Shown piece after piece: positions 27,150 through 34,686 of a stretch of 64,000 bases of DNA. The position numbers and the translations under genes are program-made. Location of the stretch: the NCBI RefSeq assembly GCF_000341225.1, contig NZ_ANAC01000005.1:203223-267222 (forward strand), in the 5' to 3' direction. A model generated the notes under the pieces. It saw nothing but the letters and a program-made list of their open reading frames with translations, was not told the DNA's origin and made no database searches. The stretch comes from Nocardiopsis alba DSM 43377. GTDB lineage: Bacteria > Actinomycetota > Actinomycetes > Streptosporangiales > Streptosporangiaceae. Numbering within the stretch: position 1 is the stretch's first letter; each line of letters starts with the position of its first letter.

Positions 27150-27782
27150 TCAGCCCTCGTCGGTGAGGAACGCCCAGGCGTCCTCCTGGTAGCCGCCCTG
27201 CTCCAGGTACCAGGAGTCCAGCTCACGGGTCGAATGGTCGCCCAGCGCCAGGAGGATCTCCCGGGCGAAGGCCAGCGGGGCGCTGGGGCCGGCCGTCAGC
27301 AGATCGCCGTCGGAGACCACCGGATCGGCGCGGTAGCGGTGCCCGCCCGCGTAGCCGGTGGCCAACAGCTCGGCGGGGTCGAGCCCCGTGTGGTCCCGGT
27401 AGTCCAACAGGCCCTCCCGGGCCAGGCCCACCGTGGCGGAGCCGATCGCCGCCACCGGGACCCCGGCGTCCAGGAAGATGCCCGCGGCCGAGGCCAGCGG
27501 GGCCAGCGAGTCGGGGGAGTCCTCCCACTGAGGGGAACCCACCAACAGGAGCATCGCGCTCTGGGAGGGCTTGAGCCGTGGCAGGGAGATATCGGGCAGG
27601 ACGGTCAGACCGCCCGCCGTCGTCACCGCGGAGCCGGTGAGACCCACGGTGACGACATCACGGTGTCCGAACTCGTGCGGGCCCGGTCCCGTGCGCACGT
27701 GTGCGGTCGCGTGGCCGAACTGCCAGTCGGCCATCTGGTCATGGACGGCGAGGTGCAGGGGGGCGCGCAGGTCAGCGTTCAT
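27150..27782 (-). CDS. DJ-1/PfpI family protein lacking the catalytic cysteine
   Basis: A 210-residue protein of the type-1 glutamine amidotransferase-like (DJ-1/PfpI) fold. The nucleophile elbow normally reads AICGAT with the cysteine at its tip; here it is AAIGSATVGLAREGLLD, with Gly114 in the cysteine position. The oxyanion and hydrophobic framework (LLLVGSPQWEDSP; DAGVPVAAI; HTGLDPAELL) is otherwise conserved, so the fold should be intact while classical hydrolase or deglycase chemistry is not expected. ATG 27782 is used; a much longer upstream frame runs over the DUF397 gene and is spurious. The function is unknown. Confidence 0.75.
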   Translation of the reverse strand: MNADLRAPLHLAVHDQMADWQFGHATAHVRTGPGPHEFGHRDVVTVGLTGSAVTTAGGLTVLPDISLPRLKPSQSAMLLLVGSPQWEDSPDSLAPLASAAGIFLDAGVPVAAIGSATVGLAREGLLDYRDHTGLDPAELLATGYAGGHRYRADPVVSDGDLLTAGPSAPLAFAREILLALGDHSTRELDSWYLEQGGYQEDAWAFLTDEG

Positions 27783-27951
27783 GGCATGAGGTTGGAGGGT
27801 GGGAGGCGGGGGTGTCAATTTACGGAAGCACGACTTCCGGAGTTCGCACCGTGGGCTTCCGGTTTTATTCGTCGTCGCCGCGAAAAAACCGTTCTGCCCG
27901 CCCGGAGACCGTGATGAACGAATGCCGGCGGGGGAGAGGGCGGTGGGACCC

Positions 27952-28263
27952 CTACCCGCGCGCGGCGCGCAGGAACACGGACCACTCGGCGGCGGGGAAG
28001 GGGAGATGGCCGGCGTCGGGGTGCTTGGAGTCGCGGATCGCGGCGGCGGAAGGGAGACCGGCGACCTCGACACAGTTCTGGCCTTGGGCACTGTGGCTGC
28101 TCTTGCGGAAGTCCGTGGGCAGGTGTGCGACTTCGACGCAGTCCTGCCCACGACCGCTGTAGCTGCTCTTCCGGAAGGTCGTCGGGATCTGAGCGACCTC
28201 CACACAGTTCGCTTCCTGGCCGCTGTAGCTGCTCTTTCGGAACACGAGTGCGCTGTTCGCCAT
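27952..28263 (-). CDS. DUF397 protein with triplicated N-terminal motif
   Basis: A 103-residue member of the DUF397 family, small actinobacterial proteins usually of 60-70 residues that partner XRE/DUF5753 regulators. The canonical core FRKSSYSGxxxxCVEVAxLP occurs three times in tandem, beginning at residues 8, 30 and 52, an exact 22-residue period. After the third copy comes the normal C-terminal half (AAIRDSKHPDAGHLPFPAAEWSVFL). The three copies differ (SSYSG, SSYSG, SSHSA), so the expansion is not brand new. It lies upstream of no XRE gene itself, but the DUF397-XRE pair at 28504-29543 precedes it on the same strand. Confidence 0.88.
   Translation of the reverse strand: MANSALVFRKSSYSGQEANCVEVAQIPTTFRKSSYSGRGQDCVEVAHLPTDFRKSSHSAQGQNCVEVAGLPSAAAIRDSKHPDAGHLPFPAAEWSVFLRAARG
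28045..28242 (-). repeat. Three tandem 66-bp in-frame repeats
   Basis: Units at 28242-28177, 28176-28111 and 28110-28045 encode the repeated 22-residue motif. Each unit starts with TTCCGGAAGAGCAGCTACAG-like sequence on the minus strand, with scattered third-base changes. Confidence 0.85.
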
Positions 28264-28457
28264 GGGCTCTCCTCGGGTTTCAGGGGATTCACGACGCCTC
28301 GTACGGATCGGGCGGGGTGGGGAAAGCCGGTCCTGAGGATCGCCGCGGCCATCTCCACTCTGATCGACCCTCGCGGCCTGTCAAGAGTGCGCGACGGTCA
28401 CATCACCGTTGAGCCGACCCGGTGATGGCGGAACGGAGGGTTGAGAGCGCAGCAAGG

Positions 28458-28488
28458 ACCCGGGTGACCTGAGGGCGGTCACCCGGGT
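28458..28488 (-). terminator. Perfect 12-bp hairpin after the XRE-DUF397 pair
   Basis: ACCCGGGTGACC pairs exactly with GGTCACCCGGGT across a 7-base loop, 16 bases after the DUF397 stop codon. It separates this pair from the triplicated DUF397 gene further on. Confidence 0.8.
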
Positions 28489-28503
28489 GGTCGAACGGCG
28501 GGG

Positions 28504-28686
28504 TCAGCGGGTGAGGGAGGTGGTGAGGAAGGCGGCCCACTCGGTGGTGGAGAAGGTGAGGTGGCCGTTCTCGGGGTGCTTGGAGTCCCGGATCGCGGCG
28601 GCGGAGGGGAGGTCGGCGACCTCGACGCAGTTCTGTCCCTGGCCGCTGTAGCTGCTCTTACGGAACAGGAGCTCGTTGTTCATCAT
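28504..28686 (-). CDS. DUF397 domain protein
   Basis: A 60-residue single-copy DUF397 protein: LFRKSSYSGQGQNCVEVADLPSAA-like first half and the IRDSKHPENGHLTFSTTEW second half. Its start overlaps the stop of the XRE gene by four bases (ATGA), so it is translated with that regulator. DUF397 proteins of this type act with their XRE partner, as in the Streptomyces BldB/WhiJ-like and antitoxin-like pairs. The direct biochemical role is not established. Confidence 0.9.
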   Translation of the reverse strand: MMNNELLFRKSSYSGQGQNCVEVADLPSAAAIRDSKHPENGHLTFSTTEWAAFLTTSLTR

Positions 28687-29543
28687 TCGCTCTCTATGGA
28701 CTTGAGGATGTCGGTGATGAACCTCGCCGAGCGGGCGGTGCTCATGGCCGACCCCTGGGAATCGCTGAAAGTAACACTATGCTGCTCCACCTCCTCTGCC
28801 TCCTCCAGGAAAAGCCCGCCTGTAGCGGTCTCGATGAAGACGAGAGGAAGATCCAGAGGTTCGGGGAACTCCAGGATGCTGAACGGTGCGATCAGAGCGT
28901 TATGAGCGCCGACGGAGAACGGAAGAACCTGGAGATCTACGTTGGGGAGCTCTGCCATGTAAAGCAGATAGCGCATCTGTTCGGCCATGATCTCAGAGCT
29001 ACCGATCGTTCGGTGAAGCGCAGCTTCATCCAGAACGATACGAAGCCTCGTGGGGCTGAACCTTGTGAGGATCTCACGTCGTGCCATGCGGGCTTGAGTG
29101 CGTCGTTCGATCTCTTCGGCACCGGTATAACGACCGCCCTGGAAGACCGCACGTGCATAGTCAGGTGTCTGAAGCAGCCCTGGTATGACAGAGGACTCAA
29201 AGGTGCGGATGGTCGATGCCTCAGCTTCGAAATCGGGTAGAGACTCTGGACCGAAGACCTCGCGATACTTTGACCACCACCCCCTGACCTTGGCGTCTTT
29301 GGCGAGTTCGTGCAGTGCTTCGCGTCGCGCGGGATCGTGGATCTTGTACAGGTCCATCATCTTGTCGAGGTCATCAGCCTTCACCTTCTGGGTCTCGGCG
29401 TTCTCGACCTGACTGAGCTTTCCTGCGGCCCACCCGAGAGCCTTCGCTGCCTGGGTGGACGTAAGTTTGGTCTCGCTGCGCGCACGTTTCAGCTCTGCGG
29501 ACAGTCGTCTGCGTCGGAGTGTTGGGCTATGGGGGCGTTGCAT
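28683..29543 (-). CDS. XRE family regulator with DUF5753 domain
   Basis: A 286-residue regulator: helix-turn-helix in residues 8-65 (LTSTQAAKALGWAAGKLSQVENAE), then DUF5753 with SSVIPGLLQTPDYARAV (about 112) and LEFPEPLDLPLVFIETATGGLFLEE (about 225). ATG 29543 was preferred to a TTG 18 bases upstream. It is coupled to the DUF397 gene by an ATGA overlap. The coding region is visibly less GC-rich than its surroundings, with codons such as AAA, AGT and ATA-type usage, which suggests acquisition by transfer. Its target genes are unknown; the pair often regulates itself and neighbouring loci. Confidence 0.92.
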   Translation of the reverse strand: MQRPHSPTLRRRRLSAELKRARSETKLTSTQAAKALGWAAGKLSQVENAETQKVKADDLDKMMDLYKIHDPARREALHELAKDAKVRGWWSKYREVFGPESLPDFEAEASTIRTFESSVIPGLLQTPDYARAVFQGGRYTGAEEIERRTQARMARREILTRFSPTRLRIVLDEAALHRTIGSSEIMAEQMRYLLYMAELPNVDLQVLPFSVGAHNALIAPFSILEFPEPLDLPLVFIETATGGLFLEEAEEVEQHSVTFSDSQGSAMSTARSARFITDILKSIESE

Positions 29544-29778
29544 GGCTCCAGTGTAGTCCAATGAAGATGAAGTTCAGGTTTCTCTGTTGACTTTCCTGAG
29601 ACTCATCTTTAAAGTCATAAGTGTAGTCAGTGACCGGGTTCTCACTGAGAGTTGCTGATGTGTGTGCTGGTCAGGCTACGCCGTGCCCCTTCCCCTTGCC
29701 CGGGAAACGCGAAGGATCAACCCCTGCGGGCACACCGAACCCCTTTCTCGCCCCCTCATGTCAAGGAGTCTGTTCGTC

Positions 29779-30342
29779 ATGCCTTCGCTCGCTCGTATGC
29801 CGGTCCTGCCCGAGGTGACCCTCCCGCTCAACGAGCTGGTCCACCCCTACCAGCGGCACTACTTCACCTGCCACGCCGATGACGCCTCCTACCGGATCCG
29901 CCGCTACGACTTCGGCCCCTCGGGGCGCTTCCTGCCGCTGGTCCGCGCCTACCTGAACACCCTGACCGCCCACCGCGACACCGAGTTCCGGTACCTGTTC
30001 ACCCTGTTGGGCACCGAACTGGCCACCAACGCCCTCAAACACTCCGACTCCGGGCTGCCTGGCAACACCTACTCCCTGTTGGCCGAACGCCACCGGGACG
30101 GCATCACCCTCACCTGCCGGGACGACGGTGACCGCTCGCTCTGGCGCAGCCTCGACCGCCATGAACGCCGCTACCTGGCGCCCGACCCGGGTGGACTCGA
30201 CCCCGAGAGCGACGCCGGACGCGGTCTGGCGATGGTCGACGCCCTGTCCACCCGCTGGGGTGACGACGGGCGTGCCGGCTACCGCAAGGTGTGGTTCTTC
30301 CTGGCCTACGACCTCCGGGACAGCGCTTGGAACCACCTCTAG
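29779..30342 (+). CDS. HATPase_c ATP-binding protein (RsbW/SpoIIAB-like anti-sigma kinase)
   Basis: A 187-residue GHKL-fold protein. The N box is TELATNALKHSDSG (about 75-88), the G1 box is CRDDGD (about 113) and the G2 box is DAGRGLAMVDALSTRWG (about 148). These are the features of the many actinobacterial serine kinase/anti-sigma proteins and their orphan relatives. ATG 29779 follows AAGGAG at a 10-base spacing; ATG 29758 is a weaker alternative. Such genes are commonly found next to XRE-DUF5753/DUF397 pairs, as here, where it is divergent from the pair. No anti-anti-sigma gene is adjacent. Confidence 0.82.
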   Translation: MPSLARMPVLPEVTLPLNELVHPYQRHYFTCHADDASYRIRRYDFGPSGRFLPLVRAYLNTLTAHRDTEFRYLFTLLGTELATNALKHSDSGLPGNTYSLLAERHRDGITLTCRDDGDRSLWRSLDRHERRYLAPDPGGLDPESDAGRGLAMVDALSTRWGDDGRAGYRKVWFFLAYDLRDSAWNHL

Positions 30343-30384
30343 CCACCGCTCTTGGCGTCGTGCGACCGGCGCGTGCATGAAAAA

Positions 30385-30419
30385 GGGCTCGGTAAGACGT
30401 TGCAGCGTCTTCCGAGCCC
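30385..30419. terminator. Hairpin after the HATPase gene
   Basis: GGGCTCGGTAAGACG pairs with CGTCTTCCGAGCCC around a TTGCAG loop. An A-run precedes it on the plus strand, which is a T-run for minus-strand transcripts. Confidence 0.65.
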
Positions 30420-30470
30420 GAACGAACCCGAATTCCAACGCACACGCACATGTGTGAGAAAGCAGGATCG

Positions 30471-30818
30471 ATGACGCATCCTATCCTCGCTCCGCGTATT
30501 CCGGCCGACCATCGACCGAACTTCTCGGCTCCTTCTGGGGCCTCGGGTCCGGCCTGCGCCTCCTGCGCGCACCGCACCTGCCGCACCCATCGGGCTCAGA
30601 CCCTGCCTCGCCTGGGCGGACATCGTGCCGAGTTCGCGCACGAGCACGATCAGGCCGCCCGGATCCAGGCGCACCATCCGGGGGTGGTCGTCTGGTTCGG
30701 GGAGGCGACCCAGTCGTTCTGGGTGGCGACATCCACCGGGATGATGGAGGCCGAAACCCTCGACCATCTGCTGGCTCTGCTGTGGATCCGGCGGGGTCGC
30801 TTCGCCCGGGCCGCGTGA
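30471..30818 (+). CDS. Small hypothetical protein
   Basis: A 115-residue protein beginning MTHPILAPRIPADHRPNF, with a cysteine/histidine cluster (CASCAHRTCRTH, about 29-40) that could bind a metal, and a C-terminal half rich in Trp and Leu (VVVWFGEATQSFWVATSTG). A weak AGCAGGA site precedes ATG 30471. The gene is bracketed by two hairpins. I do not recognise the family. Its position after an HATPase gene, near an XRE/DUF397 pair, fits the small accessory genes often found in these actinobacterial clusters. Confidence 0.6.
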   Translation: MTHPILAPRIPADHRPNFSAPSGASGPACASCAHRTCRTHRAQTLPRLGGHRAEFAHEHDQAARIQAHHPGVVVWFGEATQSFWVATSTGMMEAETLDHLLALLWIRRGRFARAA

Positions 30819-30821
30819 ATC

Positions 30822-30856
30822 GAGGGTCGCCCTCGTGAAGCGCGAGGGCGACCCTC
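30822..30856 (+). terminator. Perfect 14-bp hairpin
   Basis: GAGGGTCGCCCTCG pairs exactly with CGAGGGCGACCCTC around a 7-base loop, starting three bases after the small-protein stop codon. Confidence 0.85.
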
Positions 30857-31064
30857 TCACCTTCTCGGCCCACCTGCCGTTTCCCACCCTGCTCAAATCG
30901 GACAAGTGGTAAATCTACGACATAAAGGTGATGTTCGTTTTCGTGTATCCCCAGGATGTCCTCAGGAAATCGGCGTGGGCGATGTGAGCGTTCGGCCCCC
31001 GCGTGAGGGTCGAAAGCGCCAGTATGAGCCGTACGCATACGGCTGCCTCGTCCAGGGGGATCAC

Positions 31065-31337
31065 ATGAACAAGAGCGAGATCATCGACAACATCGCGGCC
31101 TCGGCCGACATACCCAAGGCCGTCGCCGGCAAGGCCTTGGACGCGTTCGTCGACTCGGTGACCGGGGCACTCAAGGAGGGCGACGACGTGGTCCTCGTCG
31201 GCTTCGGCACCTTCAGCGTCAAGGAGCGCGCCGAGCGGACCGGCCGCAACCCCTCCACGGGTGCCGCCATCAAGATCCCCGCGGCGAAGGTGCCCTCCTT
31301 CAAGGCGGGCAAGGGCCTCAAGGACGCCGTCAACTAG
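31065..31337 (+). CDS. hup: HU family nucleoid protein
   Basis: A 90-residue histone-like DNA-bending protein that dimerises and compacts DNA. It begins [19 protein letters not shown]. The family signature [26 protein letters not shown] spans about 46-71, including the proline-tipped beta-arm that intercalates into the minor groove. It lacks the long lysine/alanine-rich tail of the other actinobacterial HU type (HupS/Hlp), so this is the short HupA-like version. ATG 31065 follows AGGGGG; longer upstream frames were rejected. A relic CRISPR-like pair of repeats begins ten bases after the stop. Confidence 0.95.
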   Translation: MNKSEIIDNIAASADIPKAVAGKALDAFVDSVTGALKEGDDVVLVGFGTFSVKERAERTGRNPSTGAAIKIPAAKVPSFKAGKGLKDAVN

Positions 31338-31346
31338 AGGGCGTAC

Positions 31347-31436
31347 CCGTTCCCCGCACCCGTGGAGATGGCCCGATCGTTCAGCCGGACGGAGAGCAAG
31401 CGGGTGCCTGTTCCTCGCGCATGCGGGGATGGCCGG
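31347..31436 (+). CRISPR. Relic two-repeat type I-E-like CRISPR unit
   Basis: Two 29-base repeats (31347-31375 and 31408-31436) are separated by exactly 32 bases (31376-31407), the standard type I-E geometry of 61 bases. They share 21 of 29 positions. Each reads GTTCCYCGC, a four-base loop, GYGGRGATGGCC, which aligns with the E. coli I-E repeat pattern (GTTCCCCGC, loop, GCGGGGAT). The stems pair in both copies, with wobble pairs and one mismatch. I find no third repeat at the expected next position (31469) and no cas genes in the window. It is degenerate and probably inactive; chance similarity is not excluded. Confidence 0.5.
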
Positions 31437-31575
31437 GGAAGGACGAGGTCGGACGGCGCCCGCTCACTCCCGCCGCGCGCCGTCCGGCCCACGGCCACCG
31501 CTTTACGGGTGGTCCGGTGCTCGCACGTCCTGCTGCCGGAGGGCGAACCGTCCGAAGAGCGTAGGTCGACCCGTC

Positions 31576-32118
31576 TCAGCTCCGCGCCGCCGGACGGCCC
31601 ACTCCGTACAGGTACAGCAACGCCGTCATCGTCGTGCCGCTGACCAGCTTCCGTTCCGCCACGAGTTTCGGGACATCGGCGAGAGGCACCCACTCGATAC
31701 GCTCGGATTCCCAGTCCTCCAGGGGATCACCGATGTGCTCGGCGGAGTCGGCGAAGAAGATGTGGTGCTCCGAGTCCGAGATCCCCGGAGTCGGCTGGAC
31801 GTACACCAGCGGGTACAGAGGCCCCGGACGCCAGCCCGTTTCCTCCTCCACCTCGCGAGCCGCCGCCTCCTCGGGGGCCTCACCGTCGTCGATACCGCCG
31901 ATGGGGATCTCGTAGCCCCAGGTATCGGTGATGAACCGGTGCCGCCACTCCAACAACACGGCGCCGTGATCGTTCATCACGACCGCGCCGGCCCCGGGCG
32001 AGGAGCGTATGAGCCGGTGCTCCAGGTGACGGCCACCGCTGATCTCCACGTCCGCGACCCGAATGTCCAGCCACCGGTCCCGGTAGAGCTCTTCCTCGGA
32101 GTGGACGGTCCAGCGCAC
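31576..32118 (-). CDS. Nudix hydrolase
   Basis: A 180-residue Nudix-superfamily hydrolase that cleaves nucleoside diphosphates linked to another moiety. The Nudix box GGIDDGEAPEEAAAREVEEETGW (about 73-95) fits the Gx5Ex7REUXEEXGU pattern completely. The surrounding sequence (WRHRFITDTWGYEIPIGG) resembles ADP-ribose/NADH pyrophosphatase-like members. GTG 32118 is chosen because GGGGAG lies five bases before it; a longer ATG form at 32157 adds an unsupported cysteine-rich leader. The substrate cannot be determined. It is transcribed in the same direction as the cysteine hydrolase upstream, 153 bases away. Confidence 0.88.
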   Translation of the reverse strand: MRWTVHSEEELYRDRWLDIRVADVEISGGRHLEHRLIRSSPGAGAVVMNDHGAVLLEWRHRFITDTWGYEIPIGGIDDGEAPEEAAAREVEEETGWRPGPLYPLVYVQPTPGISDSEHHIFFADSAEHIGDPLEDWESERIEWVPLADVPKLVAERKLVSGTTMTALLYLYGVGRPAARS

Positions 32119-32201
32119 GGCTACTCCCCGACATCGGCGACACGTGCCCCCACCCAACCACAGCCCTCGAATGGGAGATCCTCAGCGCACCCATCCCCTA
32201 G

Positions 32202-32231
32202 GGCGGCCGGTCCTGGAGAGCCCCACCGCGT
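32202..32231 (+). repeat. 30-bp direct repeat, copy 1
   Basis: Positions 32202-32231 and 32994-33023 agree at 28 of 30 bases (both contain GGCGGCCGGTCCTGGAGAG). The two copies flank the cysteine hydrolase gene with a period of 792 bases. Confidence 0.8.
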
Positions 32232-32271
32232 CGTCTTCACCCACCCGGGGTGTCCGTTTCCCGGAAGGGCC

Positions 32272-32811
32272 CTAACGGAGCGCTTCGTCGGCGGCGACCA
32301 GCCTCGTGGCTCCGCCGGGGTGGATCGCCTGGGACAGCACCGAGTTGTGGTGGGCGATGATCCGCTCAGGGGCGATCCCTGCCTCGGGGTCCCCGTCGGC
32401 CATGGGGGCGTGGCCATCGGAGACCAGTTCCACGGCGAAACCGTGACTCGTGGCGGACCGGACCGTGGCGTCGACGCAGTAGTCGGTGGCGGCCCCGGTC
32501 ACGACCACGGTGTCGGTACCAAGGGAACGCAGGTGGTCGGCGAGCCCGGTCTCCCAGAAGGAATCCGTGGCCCGCTTGGGCACGATGCGGTCCTCGGGGC
32601 CGATCCCCACCAGTGGGCTCACCTCGCGTCCGGGCAGATCGGGGTCGAAGGGGTCTCCCGGGGGGCCCACCTGGTGGGGGACGAGCACGGGCACTCCGAC
32701 CTCCCGCGCTCTGGAGGCCAGTGCCCCGAGCCTTCGGGCGAGGTCCTCTCCCCGCCAGAGACCCTCGACGAGGAACGTGTGCATGTCGATGATGAGCAGG
32801 GCGTGCGTCAT
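32272..32811 (-). CDS. Cysteine hydrolase (isochorismatase-like family)
   Basis: A 179-residue isochorismatase-fold hydrolase. The catalytic triad of this family is visible: Asp in LLIIDMH (D9), Lys in IVPKRATDSFWET (about residue 79) and Cys in GAATDYCVDATVRSA (about 115). ATG 32811 was used; a frame running up to 33135 is arginine/proline-rich and not coding. The family includes nicotinamidases, ureidoacrylate hydrolases and isochorismatases, and nothing here fixes the substrate. A 30-bp direct repeat flanks the gene on both sides. Confidence 0.88.
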   Translation of the reverse strand: MTHALLIIDMHTFLVEGLWRGEDLARRLGALASRAREVGVPVLVPHQVGPPGDPFDPDLPGREVSPLVGIGPEDRIVPKRATDSFWETGLADHLRSLGTDTVVVTGAATDYCVDATVRSATSHGFAVELVSDGHAPMADGDPEAGIAPERIIAHHNSVLSQAIHPGGATRLVAADEALR

Positions 32812-33265
32812 GAGGCCGACGTTAGATGCGAAGGCCCACGAGATCCACCGTGGGGCAGGGGCGGCGGGGCCGGCCGGTCGAGCGGGGTCCCGTGTTCTCC
32901 GGCCTGCGTCGACCCCTCCTTGCTGGAAGGAGGCGGGGCGCCCTCGTATCGGGGACCTGTGTGTTCGCGCTACGGCGACCGCGGGGGGGGGATGGCGGCC
33001 GGTCCTGGAGAGTCCCGCCGCGTAGCCCCCGGCCTTACGGGAGGCGGGGTGCCCTTCGCCTCCGCATTCCATGAGGGGCTCCGGGCCGGAAGCGACCGGT
33101 GGGCGGTTCTCTCCCGCGTGCCCGCCGGCCGTCATGGATATTCGATTGCCCCGCCCCTCGGGGCGGGCGAGGATCGTGGAAAACGTGCGTCACCGGAGAC
33201 AAAAGGGCTCCTTCCGGGGACGTTCACCACCCGACCCACGGAACCACTACCGAGGAGAGACGAAG
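32812..33265. other. Intergenic region with second copy of the 30-bp repeat
   Basis: A 454-base stretch between divergent genes. It contains repeat copy 2 (32994-33023), a GC-rich tract with an eight-base G-run (32983-32990) and the SDR ribosome site (AGGAG, 33253-33257). Open frames crossing it look non-coding. Confidence 0.5.
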
Positions 33266-34045
33266 ATCGACCCCCGCCTCGCGGGCCGGACCGTGCTGGT
33301 CACCGGCGGTTCTGGGAACGTCGGCGCGGCCATCGCCCGCGCGTTCGCCGCGCAGGGCGCACGCGTGGCGATCCACTACCTGGCCCAGGACCCGTCCAGC
33401 CCGGCCGGCATCGAATGGGCTCATGTCACCCCGGCCGAGGGTGAGGCGGAGCGGCTCGCGGAAGAGCTCGGCAACGGCTCCTTCGCGGTCAGCGCCGACC
33501 TCTCCGAACCGGAGGGCCCGGTCCGGTTGCTGCGAGAGGTCGTCGAGCGGGCCGGGGCGATCAACGTCCTGGTCAACAACGCGGCCCACTGCGAGTTGCC
33601 GGATGACATCGACACCCTGACCCACGCCTCGTTGGAGCGTCATTATCGAGTGAACGCCATCGCCCCCGCGGTCCTCACGGCCGAAGCGGTCCGGCTCCGT
33701 CGAGGCGACGCCCCTTTGTGCGTCGTCAACATCACGACCGACGCGGCTCGTGCCTTCCCGGGGCAGACCGGCTACGGAACATCCAAGGGCGCGCTGGAGG
33801 CACTCACCCGTTCCACGGCACTGGACCTGGCGGCGCGTGGTGTGCGCGTGAACGCCGTCGCGCCCGGCCCTGTCCAGACCGGCTGGATGGATGACGATCT
33901 CCTCGCCCGTGTGGAGGAGATCGTGCCGATGGGCCGAGCCGGAGATCCGGAGGACATCGCCGACGCCGTGGTCTATCTGGCCTCTCATCAGGCCCGATGG
34001 GTGACCGGTCAGGTTCTCCAGGTCGCCGGCGGGCACGCGTTGTGA
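33266..34045 (+). CDS. SDR family oxidoreductase, apparent AUC start
   Basis: A Rossmann-fold short-chain dehydrogenase/reductase of about 259 residues. It shows the cofactor motif TGGSGNVG (about 12-19), NNAAH (about 100), YGTSK (Tyr and Lys of the active site, about 170-174) and the C-terminal APGPVQTGWM. The usual catalytic serine region reads VNITTDAAR, with Thr where Ser is normal. A strong AGGAG at 33253-33257 sits eight bases before ATC 33266 (IDPRLAGRTVLVTGG), exactly where the family begins. The nearest canonical in-frame starts (GTG 33177, ATG 33134) have no ribosome site and add unrelated residues. Substrate unknown. Confidence 0.82.
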   Translation: MDPRLAGRTVLVTGGSGNVGAAIARAFAAQGARVAIHYLAQDPSSPAGIEWAHVTPAEGEAERLAEELGNGSFAVSADLSEPEGPVRLLREVVERAGAINVLVNNAAHCELPDDIDTLTHASLERHYRVNAIAPAVLTAEAVRLRRGDAPLCVVNITTDAARAFPGQTGYGTSKGALEALTRSTALDLAARGVRVNAVAPGPVQTGWMDDDLLARVEEIVPMGRAGDPEDIADAVVYLASHQARWVTGQVLQVAGGHAL

Positions 34046-34125
34046 CCGTCCTCGGGCACTGAACCCCGGTGAGAGGTCCGAACGTTCATTCGTCGGACCC
34101 CTCCTTCGGTACCGGTGTCCTTCCT

Positions 34126-34686
34126 CTACTTCGAGTCCATCCGGGCCTGGAACCTGTCCAGGACGGCCGGGGTCTTGTACAGGCCGTACGGGTCGTCCCG
34201 CTCCTCGGGGCCCTTGAAGTACACGGAGTCGTTCGCCCTGTAGTGGTCGTCCTTCGGCGGGAACCGGGTGATCAGGCCGTCGAGGAGCAGGGGGTCGTTC
34301 GCCTCGAACTCGACGGTGCCGTCCTTCGTGTGCACCCCGGCCTTGAGGAGCAGGAGGCTCCGGTGCACGAACTGGGGCGGGGAGAGCTGTCCCACCACCA
34401 GGCGACTCTCGAACTCGGAGGCCCGGTCGGCAAGGCCGATGGACACGTGGTCGACCCCGTCGCGCTCTCCCCTCAGGGACAAGAACGTGGTCTTGAGCAG
34501 CACGTGGTTCTCGGGGTCGTCGGGGTCGCCGGGGCGGTTGTTCTCGCCCAGGCCCTCGGGAACGGATTCGACCGTCTGGCGTACCTCGCCTTCGAAGTCG
34601 AGGTAGAGCCACGTGTTCAGGTAGGAGAAGGCGACGTCTTCGGCGCGCAGGGTGTAGACGATCTCGTCGCCGACGGAGGGCAGCAT
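34126..34686 (-). CDS. Hypothetical protein next to the pore-forming-like gene
   Basis: A 186-residue protein of no family I recognise, starting MLPSVGDEIVYTLRAEDVAF. It has no signal peptide or membrane segment, is acidic, and is rich in alternating hydrophobic/polar stretches (VAFSYLNTWLYLDFEGEV; RSLLLLKAGVHTKDGTVEF) that suggest mainly beta structure. The ribosome site is GGAAGGATCCCTC-like upstream of ATG 34686. It follows the 637-residue protein gene by 222 bases on the same strand, so it may be an accessory, chaperone or immunity protein for it; that is inference from position only. Confidence 0.7.
   Translation of the reverse strand: MLPSVGDEIVYTLRAEDVAFSYLNTWLYLDFEGEVRQTVESVPEGLGENNRPGDPDDPENHVLLKTTFLSLRGERDGVDHVSIGLADRASEFESRLVVGQLSPPQFVHRSLLLLKAGVHTKDGTVEFEANDPLLLDGLITRFPPKDDHYRANDSVYFKGPEERDDPYGLYKTPAVLDRFQARMDSK

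Noticed and set aside
31469..31497. Possible third CRISPR repeat at the next 61-base step
   Set aside because: Few bases match the two upstream repeats and there is no stem; only two repeats can be supported.
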